64,000 nucleotides of DNA from Rhynchopus sp. YZ270_cl-10 (Eukaryota > Euglenozoa > Diplonemea > Diplonemida > Diplonemidae): assembly GCA_964035575.1 (NCBI GenBank), contig OZ037869.1:62001-126000 (forward strand), given 5' to 3'. The translations under genes were made by a program, and so were the position numbers. The notes beneath the pieces are model-generated. The model saw only the letters and a list, made by a program, of their open reading frames with translations. It had not been told where the DNA came from and did not search any database. Positions 1 through 10,478 of this stretch are shown in pieces; the first letter of the stretch is position 1, and each line of letters starts with the position of its first letter.

Positions 1-689
1 AGAGAGAAGTCCTCAGGATGGGCCCTGAGAAATTCCTGCCAGGCACCACCGTAGCATTTCCCCACAACGTTGTCGTAGAGTGGACTCTCCTTCGCTTTGT
101 TGCTCAGCACAATAGACCCCAGAGAACCTCTGCACACATTCAGCCGTGGGTTTTCCAAAATAGCTCTGACCTCTTTAACAAGTAGCCTCTCTGCGGACCC
201 TTGCTTCACATTGTCAATTGGCATGTGTTGAACCTTCACTGTGAATGTAGTTGGGTGGTATGCAATGTAGTGGCCAGAGTGTGATGCATCCTGAGATTGC
301 ACGAGGTTCCCAAGATCAACTTCAAAGTCCTCACGGCCTTCACAGGTACATTCCAGGGTTGCATTCCATGCACTCCTAGGAAGCGGATCATGAGTTGTGA
401 TAAAGAGAGCGTCAAGGCCAAGCCCGCCCTTTTCCCCAGTGATGTTTATGTCTTTATTAGCTGACACTGTGAGTGTTTCTTCTTTCCCTGGGAGCGGGAG
501 GTTGCAACGTATAAGTTGTAAGCCATTCAGCAGAACTGATGCGTATCCTCGCTCCACTGGATTGGTGGGTCCTGCAATGTCAGTGATGTTGAAGCAACTG
601 CTGGGTTCAAAGTCTGAGTCTGTGTTTCCTATGCTGCCTCCTGCTGTTGATATGACAGAATACTGCCGAACAGAATCTACTGAGCTCAT
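1..689 (-). CDS. hypothetical protein, N-terminal 229 residues (runs off the left edge)
   Basis: An uninterrupted minus-strand reading frame starts at the ATG at 689-687 (MSSVDSVRQYSV...) and stays open to base 1, so the C-terminus lies outside the window. I do not recognise the family. The visible part is rich in polar residues and beta-prone segments with a few cysteines (a CTC pair near residue 122). The last visible residues (GGAWQEFLRAHPEDF) resemble the short helix-turn-helix signature of LOTUS/OST-HTH-like domains, which would suit an RNA-binding protein; that is only a resemblance. It lies 195 bp downstream of the CCCH gene on the same strand. The minus strand between them carries a possible 3' splice site (CTAATAACAAATCACAG), so the two could be exons of one gene. 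The start is the first ATG after in-frame stops. Coding is likely; function is unknown. Confidence 0.6.
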   Translation of the reverse strand, partial: MSSVDSVRQYSVISTAGGSIGNTDSDFEPSSCFNITDIAGPTNPVERGYASVLLNGLQLIRCNLPLPGKEETLTVSANKDINITGEKGGLGLDALFITTHDPLPRSAWNATLECTCEGREDFEVDLGNLVQSQDASHSGHYIAYHPTTFTVKVQHMPIDNVKQGSAERLLVKEVRAILENPRLNVCRGSLGSIVLSNKAKESPLYDNVVGKCYGGAWQEFLRAHPEDFS

Positions 690-884
690 TGTGTTCTTGT
701 TGTGTTACAGTATATTTGTAGTAGTAGCCTGTGATTTGTTATTAGTCCGTTGAGTAAGACAACAAAAACTTAAAGAATACAAGAAAAACAGAGGGAGGGA
801 TAAGTAATAATTGGGATGGGTTGCAATATTATTTCATTTGGAGTGTTATTTATTTTTGTTTTCTTTTGTCTTGGTTTTTATTTA

Positions 885-1556
885 TTACACCCAGTGTGCA
901 GCAAATCTGTTTAGTGCCATGAAGGTTATTTCAGATGCTGAAGAGGGGGATAGGGTATCAACACTAGATTTGCTGCTCGATGTGCTGCCTTCCTGCCAGG
1001 TGTCTGCATAGGATTCACTGCTGGAGCAAGTACTGGAAGGGCAGAATGATGCAAGGTTATCCAGGTCAAGTTCTCGGCATATATGGATGTTGATACAACG
1101 CTCCCCCCATTTGCATCTCTTCAATTTGTTCAGCCCACAAATCCTGTTCTTTTGTACAATAATTTTGTCCCCCCGGTGCAAAAGCTCCTCCAAACCTCTT
1201 GTACTGCTGAAATTGCTCACAGAGAGCAATGCTATGTTGTCCTTGCCCTTCAACATAACGCATTTTTTGCTGGCCCATTTTCCGGAATGAAGCGCGCAGC
1301 ACTGGCCCGCCATTTCATCACGAAGTCTGTCCACAGCATCTGGACTCACATGTAGTTGACGGCATGTCTTCTGTGACTTACATTTCCCTCTGTGAAATAG
1401 TATGCACACATTCAGTGGTCTATTTCCAAGGGTTCCTTGAAGATATGCTGTTCGTCCTTTCGTTTCACATGTTTCTGAAAAATGGAATACAACAAGCTGG
1501 GCACGGTTTCCAGGGTCTTTTGCTTCTATCACTTTGCCTTCTAACAGTGTGTTCAT
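885..1556 (-). CDS. CCCH zinc-finger protein, probable RNA-binding protein
   Basis: This 223-residue protein has two CCCH fingers of identical spacing, C-x7-C-x5-C-x3-H, at C51/C59/C65/H69 and C140/C148/C154/H158. The first is followed by the motif HVSPDAVDRLR. Between them lies a further CC-x2-H group near residues 86-90. The tail (about 165-205) is serine-rich and looks disordered. Paired fingers of this kind are typical of proteins that bind mRNA and control its stability or translation. The start is the ATG at 1556. A short in-frame stop ends the frame, but the next gene on the same strand begins 195 bp on, so a spliced fusion is possible. No specific orthologue can be named. Confidence 0.72.
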   Translation of the reverse strand: MNTLLEGKVIEAKDPGNRAQLVVFHFSETCETKGRTAYLQGTLGNRPLNVCILFHRGKCKSQKTCRQLHVSPDAVDRLRDEMAGQCCALHSGKWASKKCVMLKGKDNIALLSVSNFSSTRGLEELLHRGDKIIVQKNRICGLNKLKRCKWGERCINIHICRELDLDNLASFCPSSTCSSSESYADTWQEGSTSSSKSSVDTLSPSSASEITFMALNRFAAHWV

Positions 1557-2249
1557 GTTGTGTTCAACAAAAATGTGTGTTAGGCTGTGTGGTGTTTGGG
1601 TATGGAAGATGAGGGGTGCCTGGGTGGTTTACAAAACCAAGAGGGGAGTGTGAGGTAAAGGGAGATGCACTTTGCCAGTCTGTTCTGTGAGTGTGCTGTT
1701 TACCCCTGGACACACCCAATAATATTTCCACACAATAGCAAACCCGTAATAGTAAATATAATATTGTTAATATATGTTCCAATTACTATTCCTAGATGCA
1801 CTCCTACTCACTGACGAACCAAAAAGGCATGAATTTGAGGTATACACAGTATACACAGTATACACAGTATACACAGTATACACAGTATACACAGTATACA
1901 CAATATACACAATATTGCTAATATATGTTCAGATTACTATTCCTATGGTGACGGCACTCCTACAAACTCACTGACCAATAGAAAACACCGTAAAAACAGC
2001 AAAATTGACTACACAGGTTTACGAGTTGACTGGTTAGTTGTATGTATTGGTGTTTCCCTGCGGTGCGGGATGTGTGTAGGAGGGAATGCCACCTTACCCA
2101 AATTTAATTTTAGGCATGAGATGGATGAAGATGAATTAGATTTTTGGTCTGTAGCCCAGGAGATACCATTTTTGTGGTCCTACTTAATATATTTCTCTTA
2201 TTCACTCCCTTCCCCCAGAAAATCCTACGACACAAACAAAAACAACAAC
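1557..2249. other. non-coding stretch between the CCCH gene and the Helitron accessory gene
   Basis: AT-rich DNA without a convincing gene. It contains the 9-bp tandem repeat at 1840-1913. Two similar phrases (TTACTATTCCTA followed by CACTCCTAC and CACTGAC) flank that repeat at about 1786-1810 and 1934-1973, so the block is a small local duplication. The left end of Helitron A1 probably lies here or further left, but no TCTAGTTATTAC terminus like that of the B elements is present. An open frame from 2070 runs into the accessory gene; a pyrimidine-rich tract ending CCCCCAG at about 2218 could mean an upstream exon. Confidence 0.5.
1840..1913 (+). repeat. 9-bp tandem repeat (GTATACACA)n
   Basis: About eight copies of GTATACACA, the last ones changed to ATATACACA. 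The unit contains the palindrome GTATAC. The open frame across it is an artefact of the repeat. Confidence 0.9.
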
Positions 2250-3157
2250 ATGAAGCCTACACCGTGGAGTGCTGCTCTTCAGTCCACTAATCTTCTTGCG
2301 GAAGCCCCGATGCTCCTTCCAACTCTGAAGCCTGAAGAAGAGTCTAATTCACCACCGGATGATGAGCTCCCGGATGACGTTGTCAGAAACAATGTGCTTA
2401 ATGAGCCGGTTGATGATAGTCTTGCGGGTCTGATTGCGGATCTACACATCCAGATGGAGAAAACTAAAGAAATGTGCAGGCAACTCACAGAAGCTCACAA
2501 CATAATCCGTTCCGCCCACAGCTTCTACACATCACTGGTATGTAATATTACAGTTATTACTTTCAAATTCTTCTTAACACAGCATGAACGTGCGATTGAA
2601 CACATAGTGGAACACCAGAACAAGAGGAGAAGGGTTAGTACACCAAAGGTATAATGACTATTTGGTTTTATTCAATTAGCATTATTTGCAAATACAATTA
2701 TTAATTACAGAACAATGCGAGGCCACAGGATGCCAGAACGCTTGAGACCCCCACACCAGAGGCCCCAGCCGCCCCCCCAGCCGTCCCCCCAGCCGCCCCT
2801 CCAGCCGTCCCCCCAGCCGCTCCCCCAGCCGTCCCCCCAGCCGCCCCCCCAGGCACCCCACCAGGCACCCCCCAGGTCACCACCCCTCTCTCTCCTTGGG
2901 AGTGCGAAACATGCTGTCGGACCTTCAAAAAGTCCTCAGCATTAATTAGCCACATGCAAGTACATGAGGAGAAGAAAACCAAAAGGGCTTACAAAAAAAG
3001 ATCACAAGTGACCACCCCCACAACGGTTGAGACCGCCACACCAGAGGCCCCAGCCACCCCCGCAGACACCCCCCAGGTCACTGCCATCCCACTCCCAGAA
3101 ATCACCATCCCTTATGAGGATGATGATGAGGATGATGATGATGAGGAATATTTTTAA
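2250..3157 (+). CDS. Helitron-associated coiled-coil/C2H2 zinc-finger accessory protein (spliced, family A)
   Basis: Predicted exons 2250-2537, 2583-2648 and 2711-3157 give 266 residues. Intron 1 (45 nt, GTATGT...TTAACACAG) is phase 0 and has no stop, so an unspliced read also stays open until 2654; intron 2 (62 nt, GTATAA...AATTACAG) is needed to reach the finger. Order of parts: an acidic/proline N-terminus with the phrase APMLLPTLK; a helical segment about residues 58-90; a basic stretch ending KRRR; a proline-alanine repeat of (A)PPAVPPA type; one classical C2H2 finger C183-x2-C186-x12-H199-x3-H203; and a D/E-rich tail. The B-type genes at 24140, 27790 and 39855 have the same order and also lie upstream of, and codirectional with, Rep-helicase. 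A DNA- or protein-binding helper of transposition is inferred. Exon ends are predicted by eye. Confidence 0.62.
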
Positions 3158-3656
3158 GAAATTGTCAATATTTTTTCCAGTAAAATTGCTTTTTTTGTTT
3201 TTCGTTTATTCCGTTCAGTAGTCGTAGTATTTGAGTCCCGGGCTTGTTTTCCCTCACTTCCTTTTTCCTCTGTGTCTACTACACGTTCTGTACTTCAAAA
3301 AAACACATCCATCCGTAAGTCGAAAAAAAAAGGAAACAAAAATATAAATAAAAAGTCCACACCTACAAGGCGAGCGTTTTGGCAGGCGTTTGTAAGGACA
3401 GCCAATAGACTTTCATCTGAAACAGAAGTGGTGTGGAAACAAACAACTTTATTTTTTCCCCTCCCATTTTTTGTCTTTTGAACCACGAAAAAAGAGAAAC
3501 TGTGGCGATTAACTTTTTTTTGTTTTCCGTTTTATTTGTATATTTTTCCAGACACAGAATATCAGATACAATAAAAAATGGAAAATTTCTTTTTTTTCTG
3601 TAATAACAAAGTATATTTTTATTTATCAGCAGAAGGAAATAACACACACATAAACT
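3158..3656. other. AT-rich spacer with a duplicated leader sequence
   Basis: No gene is visible. The right part (about 3535-3656) is homologous to 4305-4448: both contain CAGACACAGAATATCA and end in TAACACAC, a few bases, then TAAACTATG, directly before a Rep reading frame. This looks like the 5' leader of the Rep gene, present twice. Confidence 0.6.
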
Positions 3657-4142
3657 ATGACGTTCAACCCAATGTGGCATGAGATACAGTCTAATCTGCT
3701 AGAAGGAGAGACAGCTATTGACCGTCCGGATCTGGTGCACCGCATCTTTTACCTGAAGGTGAAGGAGCTTGTTAATTTTTTAAGAGAAAAAAATGTTCCT
3801 GGGGATCACATTGCAATGGTGGTGGTGGCTGAGTACCAAAAGAGGGGTCTGCCTCATGCTCACGCAATTCTTTGGAACAACAACAAAACTTCACTGAAGA
3901 ACCCTTTAAATGTGTATCACATCGTACAACTCCCTGGACCAGCACACCCAAATATCTACAAAGCTTTCAATCAGTATCTGATGAACAACAGGTGGATGGT
4001 TCATTACAATCTTCTCCTGAAATATCGGCGCCACACACACAGAAACAATGAGGAAGTGCGCGGGATCCTTGTTGTTAAGTATTTGTTTAAATACTTGTTC
4101 AAGGAGAAGAAGGAGCCTATTACAGGTCTATTTATTCAATGA
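3657..4142 (+). pseudogene. Rep fragment of a B-type Helitron
   Basis: A 161-residue open frame matches the B3 Rep protein over the HUH region (EYQKRGLPHAHAILWN, with both histidines) and the catalytic-tyrosine region (KYLFKYLFK), but about 80 residues between them are missing and the frame stops soon after the tyrosines. It has no N-terminal zinc fingers, helicase or OTU. It is therefore an internally deleted remnant. It keeps the same leader as the intact gene at 4449, and lies between the accessory gene and Rep-helicase of A1, so a B-type copy or its transcript recombined into A1. If translated it would be a Rep domain without helicase. Confidence 0.8.
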
Positions 4143-4304
4143 TTTGTGTGGTAGAGTTGTGACATTGGATAAAAAAAGAAAACGAAATACAAAATAGCGA
4201 TAAGTGGGGATATGTCTTTGTGGGCTTACGGGTTTTCGGGTTTTGTTGTCAGTTATTTTTTGTTTGTTATTTGTTTTCCTAATTTTTCCTACCCCCCCCA
4301 TTCT

Positions 4305-4448
4305 ATTTGAATATTTTGTCAGACACAGAATATCAAAGCACATGATACAACAACAAAAAAGGAATAACCTATTTTTTAAATAATTCTGAGAACATTTTTA
4401 TTCATCACCAGTCATTACATAACAGAAAAACATAACACACCGTAAACT
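4305..4448 (+). promoter_or_regulatory. 5' leader of the A1 Rep-helicase gene (second copy of the duplicated leader)
   Basis: Homologous to 3535-3656. Shared landmarks are CAGACACAGAATATCA and a TAACACACnnTAAACTATG start context. Two Rep frames of different families being preceded by the same leader suggests that it carries promoter or untranslated-region signals. Confidence 0.45.
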
Positions 4449-7400
4449 ATGTTTGAAGGGGACGACTGCGCCAGAGAGCCCCCATTGAAGAGCTGGTCTA
4501 GCTACCTGTCGGACATGCGTGAATCTTTGCGGCTCTCGGCTGAAACATCGCGAATGCAGTTAGAAGAGATACATTTTTCTTGCAGCCAGTACGAAAGCTT
4601 TACACCACACACTCAATATGACGTCTGTGAGTGGTGTTTAAAAAGATATCAAAGGACAGAAAAACATTATCCACATTGCCTCTTCAGGTACATGCACATT
4701 ACGCACATTGCAAAATGCCGTCTTGCGTACGTTATTGCTTCTATTAGAACAATAACTAATAAAGCTTCGTTCAGAGATCTCTTTGCTGTACATCCTGAGT
4801 TAGAGTCTCGCTGGAACTGTAGTCTTGCTTCTCTCAAAAATACTGACAAGAGGTACATCAGGATTCTTGAGGACGAAAAACGTGATGCCATGCAAGGACT
4901 TTCTCCGCACATTTTTGGATTAGTAGAGAACTGTGCAAATGCCATCTGCGAAAGATGGCTTGAGAAGAGGTCCGATACGCTAAGAAAAAACGGGACCAGC
5001 TGTCAAGCATTAGTTGCAGAATTCGAAAATAGGGTTTCTACTTCGGAAATGTGTGGGAGAAGTCTTGACCCAAGCCTCCACTCAGCTGCAATGAAGCTTG
5101 AAGACTACACAAATGGATGCGTGTCTTATGCTGACATTGGGGGGATGAATTCTGTCTGTAGAAAATGTGGTGCAAAGCTCTTCTCTGGTGAGGTCCGAGG
5201 AGAAGGGAGATATGGAATTTGCTGCAACAGAATTAAGGAGAGACACATCCCTGAACCAATTGAATTTGAGAACGACGACCACAAAAGATTGTTCTCGGAT
5301 CAAACGTTTCTTAAGAATTCATACCGCCTGAATTCTTATCACCAGATGGCCAAGGCATTGCATACCCCCCACAAGTTGTTTTCCAACACACGCGGAATAC
5401 ACAACATAGTTGTCAAAGGAAAAGGGGTGAAGAAAATTATGGGCCTGTCTGACGATGCGGAAACAAGAAACCAAACCTGGTTTGTTGGTGGATACAACGA
5501 GCAGGACCGTGCCTTGAAAGGCTTGCAAGAGATGGAGAGGATCCCAGAACTGGAACGCGACACAACCCTCTACCAGGACATCATGACCATGCTGAAAGAC
5601 AATTGCTATGTCAGGATGTTCAGGAGAGCCTCAGTTCTGATGGACAGTGCCGAAGAGAATACACATGTGGCCATCAACTTTGACGATCTGCGAGGACCTG
5701 AGAAGACGGGACGGGAGTACGCAAACGCCGCTGCAGAAGATGAATTGCGGGCTGTATATACTGTCAGTACTGGAACAGAGGATCACAAATACGCAGAAGG
5801 TTGGGGCCGGCAGCAGTACAGCGTTATTATGCAGGGAGAAGCTGAAGGTGAAGGTGAAGGAAGCGATAAATACAGCAGAAAGATATCAGATTTTGATGCC
5901 AGGTTCGAGCCACTGTGTTTTCCCCTGATACATGTGTGTCCAAAAGACAGTACAGGTTGGAGACACAGTCGAAAAGATGAAGCAACGCCAAACCCCTACA
6001 GTGGTGTGTCAGCACAGGAGTATGGCTGCTTCCACCTGTTTTCACGGGCGACCGAGAAGAACCCAGATGGGGAACCAGGGCCTGCACTGATAGGGCGCAA
6101 GCTGACCGAATACTTCTTCCTTCAGCTTGGCATCCGTGCCATTACGCAACGCATATCTTACCACAGCCAGCAGATAGTAAAGAAATATGCAACAAAAGAA
6201 TTCCTCGAAGAGTCCCGTGTTACGACAGTAGTGGAAAACCGTCGCGTCACCACACACGATGCGACCAATGACACTACAACAGCCACCACCACCCTCTATG
6301 CCAGCTACCCGCGTGGGAAGAGAGCAAGAATTCAAGATCTCAACGATTCACTTGCGTTGAAGGCCCGTCTTGGCTGCCCCGATTATTTCCTGACCATGAC
6401 AGCCAACCCACACTGGCCAGAGATTCTCAGGGAGCTGCGTCCAGGAGAAAGACCCTGTGACAGGTCTGATCTTGTGCACCGAGTCTTCAACCTCAAGATG
6501 GATCAACTTGAGAGAAAGTTGAAAGAGAATGCACTCGGGACGTACCAGGCAATGGTACGTGTGGTGGAGTACCAGAAGCGCGGACTCCCCCACTTGCATC
6601 TTCTTCTGTGGGTTTCCAAGGAGCATAAAGGAAAGGAGCATAAGCCGTCTGCAGCCATTTTTGACATGGCGGTGTCGTGCCAGTTGCCTGATCCCGAAAC
6701 GCAAGAAGAGCTGTACAACTTGGTGTCTGAGCAGATGATGCACACCAAGTGTGATACTGTGCCCAGTGCGCGATGCAAGGTTCCCGGCCCAGACGGCAAT
6801 GCACGGTGCAAACAGCACTACCCTAAAAACTTTCGGGACGATACCCTGGCAACTGAGACAGGAATGTACAGCTATGGTATGCGGCCTAATAATGGGAGAA
6901 CAAGCGCTGTTGCGGAAAAAGACCAAGAGCGGGCAAGAAAGCTGGCCACAGAAGGGAAGGTACACCCCAGCTGTAGAGACAACCGCTATGTTGTTTCCTA
7001 CAACATAGTTCTTCTCACCCAGTTCATGAGCCACTTCAACATAGAGGCTGTTGGATCTCCAGTTGTCATCAGATACCTCTTCAAGTATCTGTTCAAGGAC
7101 GATGAGTATGCTAATGTGTCAGTTTCAGCCAAAGACGGAGAAAAAAACAAAACAGATGAGTGCATGAGCTATCTGACAGGCATACACATTGGGTCACTTG
7201 AGGCCATTGGATACCTTCTCGGAACGAAGATGAGATACATTGACCCAAGTGTCACCAGACTTGATGTTCATCTTGCAGGCCAGCAAAGGCTGTACTACTT
7301 TCCTGGCAAGGAGGCAGAGGCGCTTGACAAGGCCACGGACACAACACTCACAGCCTGGTTTGCTGCAAATAGCGACGCAAAACGTGACCCGTCTTCCAAG

Positions 7401-10400
7401 TACCAGGGAATACAAACCCTGAACTACATCACTGTTCCTGAATACTTTGCCTTCTCCAGAGATAAAGCAGAGTGGACCCTGAGGAAAAGCTACGTGTACT
7501 GCCCCAGGACTGAGTCGCTTGTCACAACGGACAGATCACGAGCTGCAAAGTCCCATCTTCTGGCTATTGGTCGCCTGTACAGAACCCCTGTGTTGGATAA
7601 GGAGCTTCAGGCTCTTCGCACTATCCTCATGGTGAGAAAAGGACCCACTAGCTTTGATGACCTGATGACTGTAGAAGGGAAAAAGTGCGAGTCCTTTACG
7701 GATGCAGCAAATGAAATGGGGCTCCTTCAGGATGGTGAACTTGTGAAGCTTACACTTGTGGATGCAGTCAAAACCACTGTGTCAGGAAGATGCCTCAGGT
7801 TTACCCTTGCTGTTCTACTCAACTCCTTTGCTATTCCTCCTAATAACATGAAAGAACTCTGGAAGACATACAAGGTGGAGCTGTGCAAGCGTCCTCTGAA
7901 GCAGGGAGAGACTGCACCGGATGAGGATGAGGCTACGGTATCTGAGCAGGAGGAAAATGAAGCACTGTTGGATATTCAGAATGTGTTGAGAAACATTTGT
8001 GGGTCGGATGTAAAGCTAGAAGTCTTTGGACTCCCAACACCAACTGCTGCTGTGAGGAGTGCGAACGATGGAGTGTCTTGGGTTATGAAGGATGAAATCT
8101 ACAACATGGAAAAGCAGTGGCAGGAGTGGGAGAAGATTGAACCTAAGCTCAATACAAAACAGAGGGATGCAGTTCAGCGTGTTCAACTCTCTGTGACTCA
8201 GGGCAAGGGCGAGATGTTTCTGCTTCAGGGTGCTGCAGGGACTGGAAAAACGTTCACCTACCAAGCCATGCTCAGTTGGTGCAGAAGCCACAGAGGGGTT
8301 CCGGCGCAAGGTGACACGCATCGTCCAAACATTGCCCTTGCAGTTGCGAGCTCTGGCATTGCAGCAATGCTCCTGCCTGGAGGAAGAACATCACACAACA
8401 GATTCAAGTTTCCTCTTGATCTGTACCCAGATGACCACCACTCTGTCTGCAAACTGACAAAAGAAATTGAGGATCTCATCCGCGCAACGGATCTCATTGT
8501 CTTTGACGAGGTGGTTATGGCAAACAGGGGCCATATAGAACTTCTCGACAGAACCTGCAGAAAGGTGACCGGAAAGGCCATGTGGTTTGGTGGAATCACT
8601 GTGGTTCTTGGTGGAGATTTTAAGCAAATTCTTCCTGTCACTGAGGGAGACAAGAGTGCCACGCTTAAAAACTGTCTGCATACTTCTCCTCTCTTCCAAA
8701 ACATGACTATGCTGTCCCTTATCGAGATAATGAGGCAGAAGGATGACAAAGAATGGGCTACCTACCTGGGAACCATTGGTGATGGGTCGCGCAACGATAG
8801 AGACAGTTCCATATCTCTCCCAATAAACCTCTACCGAAAGAATTGTGGGAATTATGTTGTACCTGATGATTTAATCACCCACGTCTTCCCTCTGATTGGG
8901 GAAGGTGTAGTTGGAAATGGCATGATCCTTGCACCTACTAACAAAGCTCAGAAAGCAATGAACAACATTTGCCTCAAGAGGCTGTGTGGGAAACAAAAAG
9001 AAGTACTCCATGAGTTCCAGCTGACAGGGAAGGACACATGCACAGAGGAGTCTGTTGAGGGGGAATCTGCCATTGACTCAGACGTGATGAATGCGTACCA
9101 GCAGACAGGCATACCTGACCACTGCATCACTGTCAAGGTTGGTGCTCCTCTAATGTTGCTCAAAAACCTCAACCCACCAAAGGGTCTCTGCAACGGAACG
9201 AGGTTTATTGTGACTGGCGTGACACAGCTCAACATTCAGGGTATCATTGTGGGAGACCCTCAAAGAGTTGGAATGGCAGTGAACATCCCCAGAGTTAAGA
9301 ACACTCCTGATGAGAAGAAGGCTGGCTTCAGCATGCAGCGCGTCCAGTTTCCCGTCGCACTGTCATTTGCCTCTACAATTAACAAGTCTCAGGGACAGAC
9401 CCTCGATAGAGTTGGACTCGACCTCACAGAGTCACAGTGCTTTGCACATGGGCAGTTGTACGTTGCTCTGAGCAGATGCCCAAAGGCAAAGCATGTCAAG
9501 GTTGCAGTGCCTCTGAAGACAAGGACAACAGCAAACAGAAGGATAGTTGTGGAGCCGTACAGAGTGTCAAACCCTGTATACAAGGACATGCTAAAATCTG
9601 TTTCTGACCGTGGACTCGAGGGCATCTTTATGCAGCTGACTGAAACAGAAGAGGCCATGCTACAGAGTTACCACGTCATGACTGACAAAGAGTACTCTGA
9701 ACAGACCCACAGACAAGCAAAGATACCTCTACCCGACCAAAAATTCTGGGACCCCATGCCAATGCAGTGTGAGAGCATTCAATTTGAAGATGCTGAAGAT
9801 CTTGTCTATGTTGCCAAAAAGAGGAAGAGAGATCCAGAAGATAAGTCTCCTAAGAAGCGGAAGAAGAATAACTCTACATCAGCAGAAACAACAACAGCAC
9901 AAAAGCCGAAGCTCTCCATTACCAGGGTTTTGGGGGATGGTACTTGCTTTTACCATGCTGTAGACCAGTCTATTACAAAGAGGATAGGACAAGGGAATCA
10001 ACTCAGAAGAGAATTGGAATTGTTTGTTGTGCAGAACAGTACTACAATAAAACATCATCCTCTTATTGTACCTGAAAATGCTAACACCGTATCCTCGATT
10101 GTAGGCACCTACAACGCCCTTATGAACAGGATAACTGGCAGGATTGATGGGACGTACGCAACATCAGACTATGCAGAACAGATTGAGTTTGCCTTGGTGA
10201 GTCTCTTAAAACGTGTTCTAATAACTATTGTCAAAATGAACCAAGATAACAAGCCCTCATCTTTTCACTTTTTAGGGAACAACTTGTCTACTGAACAAGT
10301 TCTTGCTAATATTCCTGCAAAAGACAGGATTATTTTATTACATACTTCAAACCCTGATCATTTTAATATTGGTACAGGGTCTCCTGAACATGAATTGGAA

Positions 10401-10478
10401 ACACACGAAAATGGTTTGGAACAATTGCATAGGGGATTTCCCAATGAGATTTTATATCAAGTTGATTGGGAGTTGTGA
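4449..10478 (+). CDS. Helitron Rep-helicase-OTU protein, intact (A1)
   Basis: A single-exon 2009-residue protein. It would nick, replicate and join the element during rolling-circle transposition. The N-terminus has scattered Cys/His clusters. The Rep (HUH) nuclease shows FLTMTANPHWPEI, the metal-binding pair H715/H717 in GLPHLHLLLW, and catalytic tyrosines Y876 and Y880 in RYLFKYLFK. A PIF1-type superfamily 1 helicase follows: Walker A GAAGTGKT with K1267, Walker B IVFDEVVM, GGDFKQILPV, and the C-terminal STINKSQGQTL and YVALSRC motifs. A basic nuclear-localisation-like stretch (about 1789-1805) precedes an OTU cysteine-protease domain with GDGTC (D1830, C1833) and H1971 in PDHFNIG. All key residues are present and the frame is unbroken, so it may be active. 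The start is the ATG after the conserved leader. Confidence 0.93.
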   Translation: MFEGDDCAREPPLKSWSSYLSDMRESLRLSAETSRMQLEEIHFSCSQYESFTPHTQYDVCEWCLKRYQRTEKHYPHCLFRYMHITHIAKCRLAYVIASIRTITNKASFRDLFAVHPELESRWNCSLASLKNTDKRYIRILEDEKRDAMQGLSPHIFGLVENCANAICERWLEKRSDTLRKNGTSCQALVAEFENRVSTSEMCGRSLDPSLHSAAMKLEDYTNGCVSYADIGGMNSVCRKCGAKLFSGEVRGEGRYGICCNRIKERHIPEPIEFENDDHKRLFSDQTFLKNSYRLNSYHQMAKALHTPHKLFSNTRGIHNIVVKGKGVKKIMGLSDDAETRNQTWFVGGYNEQDRALKGLQEMERIPELERDTTLYQDIMTMLKDNCYVRMFRRASVLMDSAEENTHVAINFDDLRGPEKTGREYANAAAEDELRAVYTVSTGTEDHKYAEGWGRQQYSVIMQGEAEGEGEGSDKYSRKISDFDARFEPLCFPLIHVCPKDSTGWRHSRKDEATPNPYSGVSAQEYGCFHLFSRATEKNPDGEPGPALIGRKLTEYFFLQLGIRAITQRISYHSQQIVKKYATKEFLEESRVTTVVENRRVTTHDATNDTTTATTTLYASYPRGKRARIQDLNDSLALKARLGCPDYFLTMTANPHWPEILRELRPGERPCDRSDLVHRVFNLKMDQLERKLKENALGTYQAMVRVVEYQKRGLPHLHLLLWVSKEHKGKEHKPSAAIFDMAVSCQLPDPETQEELYNLVSEQMMHTKCDTVPSARCKVPGPDGNARCKQHYPKNFRDDTLATETGMYSYGMRPNNGRTSAVAEKDQERARKLATEGKVHPSCRDNRYVVSYNIVLLTQFMSHFNIEAVGSPVVIRYLFKYLFKDDEYANVSVSAKDGEKNKTDECMSYLTGIHIGSLEAIGYLLGTKMRYIDPSVTRLDVHLAGQQRLYYFPGKEAEALDKATDTTLTAWFAANSDAKRDPSSKYQGIQTLNYITVPEYFAFSRDKAEWTLRKSYVYCPRTESLVTTDRSRAAKSHLLAIGRLYRTPVLDKELQALRTILMVRKGPTSFDDLMTVEGKKCESFTDAANEMGLLQDGELVKLTLVDAVKTTVSGRCLRFTLAVLLNSFAIPPNNMKELWKTYKVELCKRPLKQGETAPDEDEATVSEQEENEALLDIQNVLRNICGSDVKLEVFGLPTPTAAVRSANDGVSWVMKDEIYNMEKQWQEWEKIEPKLNTKQRDAVQRVQLSVTQGKGEMFLLQGAAGTGKTFTYQAMLSWCRSHRGVPAQGDTHRPNIALAVASSGIAAMLLPGGRTSHNRFKFPLDLYPDDHHSVCKLTKEIEDLIRATDLIVFDEVVMANRGHIELLDRTCRKVTGKAMWFGGITVVLGGDFKQILPVTEGDKSATLKNCLHTSPLFQNMTMLSLIEIMRQKDDKEWATYLGTIGDGSRNDRDSSISLPINLYRKNCGNYVVPDDLITHVFPLIGEGVVGNGMILAPTNKAQKAMNNICLKRLCGKQKEVLHEFQLTGKDTCTEESVEGESAIDSDVMNAYQQTGIPDHCITVKVGAPLMLLKNLNPPKGLCNGTRFIVTGVTQLNIQGIIVGDPQRVGMAVNIPRVKNTPDEKKAGFSMQRVQFPVALSFASTINKSQGQTLDRVGLDLTESQCFAHGQLYVALSRCPKAKHVKVAVPLKTRTTANRRIVVEPYRVSNPVYKDMLKSVSDRGLEGIFMQLTETEEAMLQSYHVMTDKEYSEQTHRQAKIPLPDQKFWDPMPMQCESIQFEDAEDLVYVAKKRKRDPEDKSPKKRKKNNSTSAETTTAQKPKLSITRVLGDGTCFYHAVDQSITKRIGQGNQLRRELELFVVQNSTTIKHHPLIVPENANTVSSIVGTYNALMNRITGRIDGTYATSDYAEQIEFALVSLLKRVLITIVKMNQDNKPSSFHFLGNNLSTEQVLANIPAKDRIILLHTSNPDHFNIGTGSPEHELETHENGLEQLHRGFPNEILYQVDWEL

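Noticed and set aside
2070-2249. Earlier start of the accessory gene at 2070
   Set aside because: The 60 extra residues are hydrophobic and unlike the other accessory proteins, whose N-termini align with the ATG at 2250; a CCCCCAG tract just before 2250 suggests untranslated or intronic sequence.
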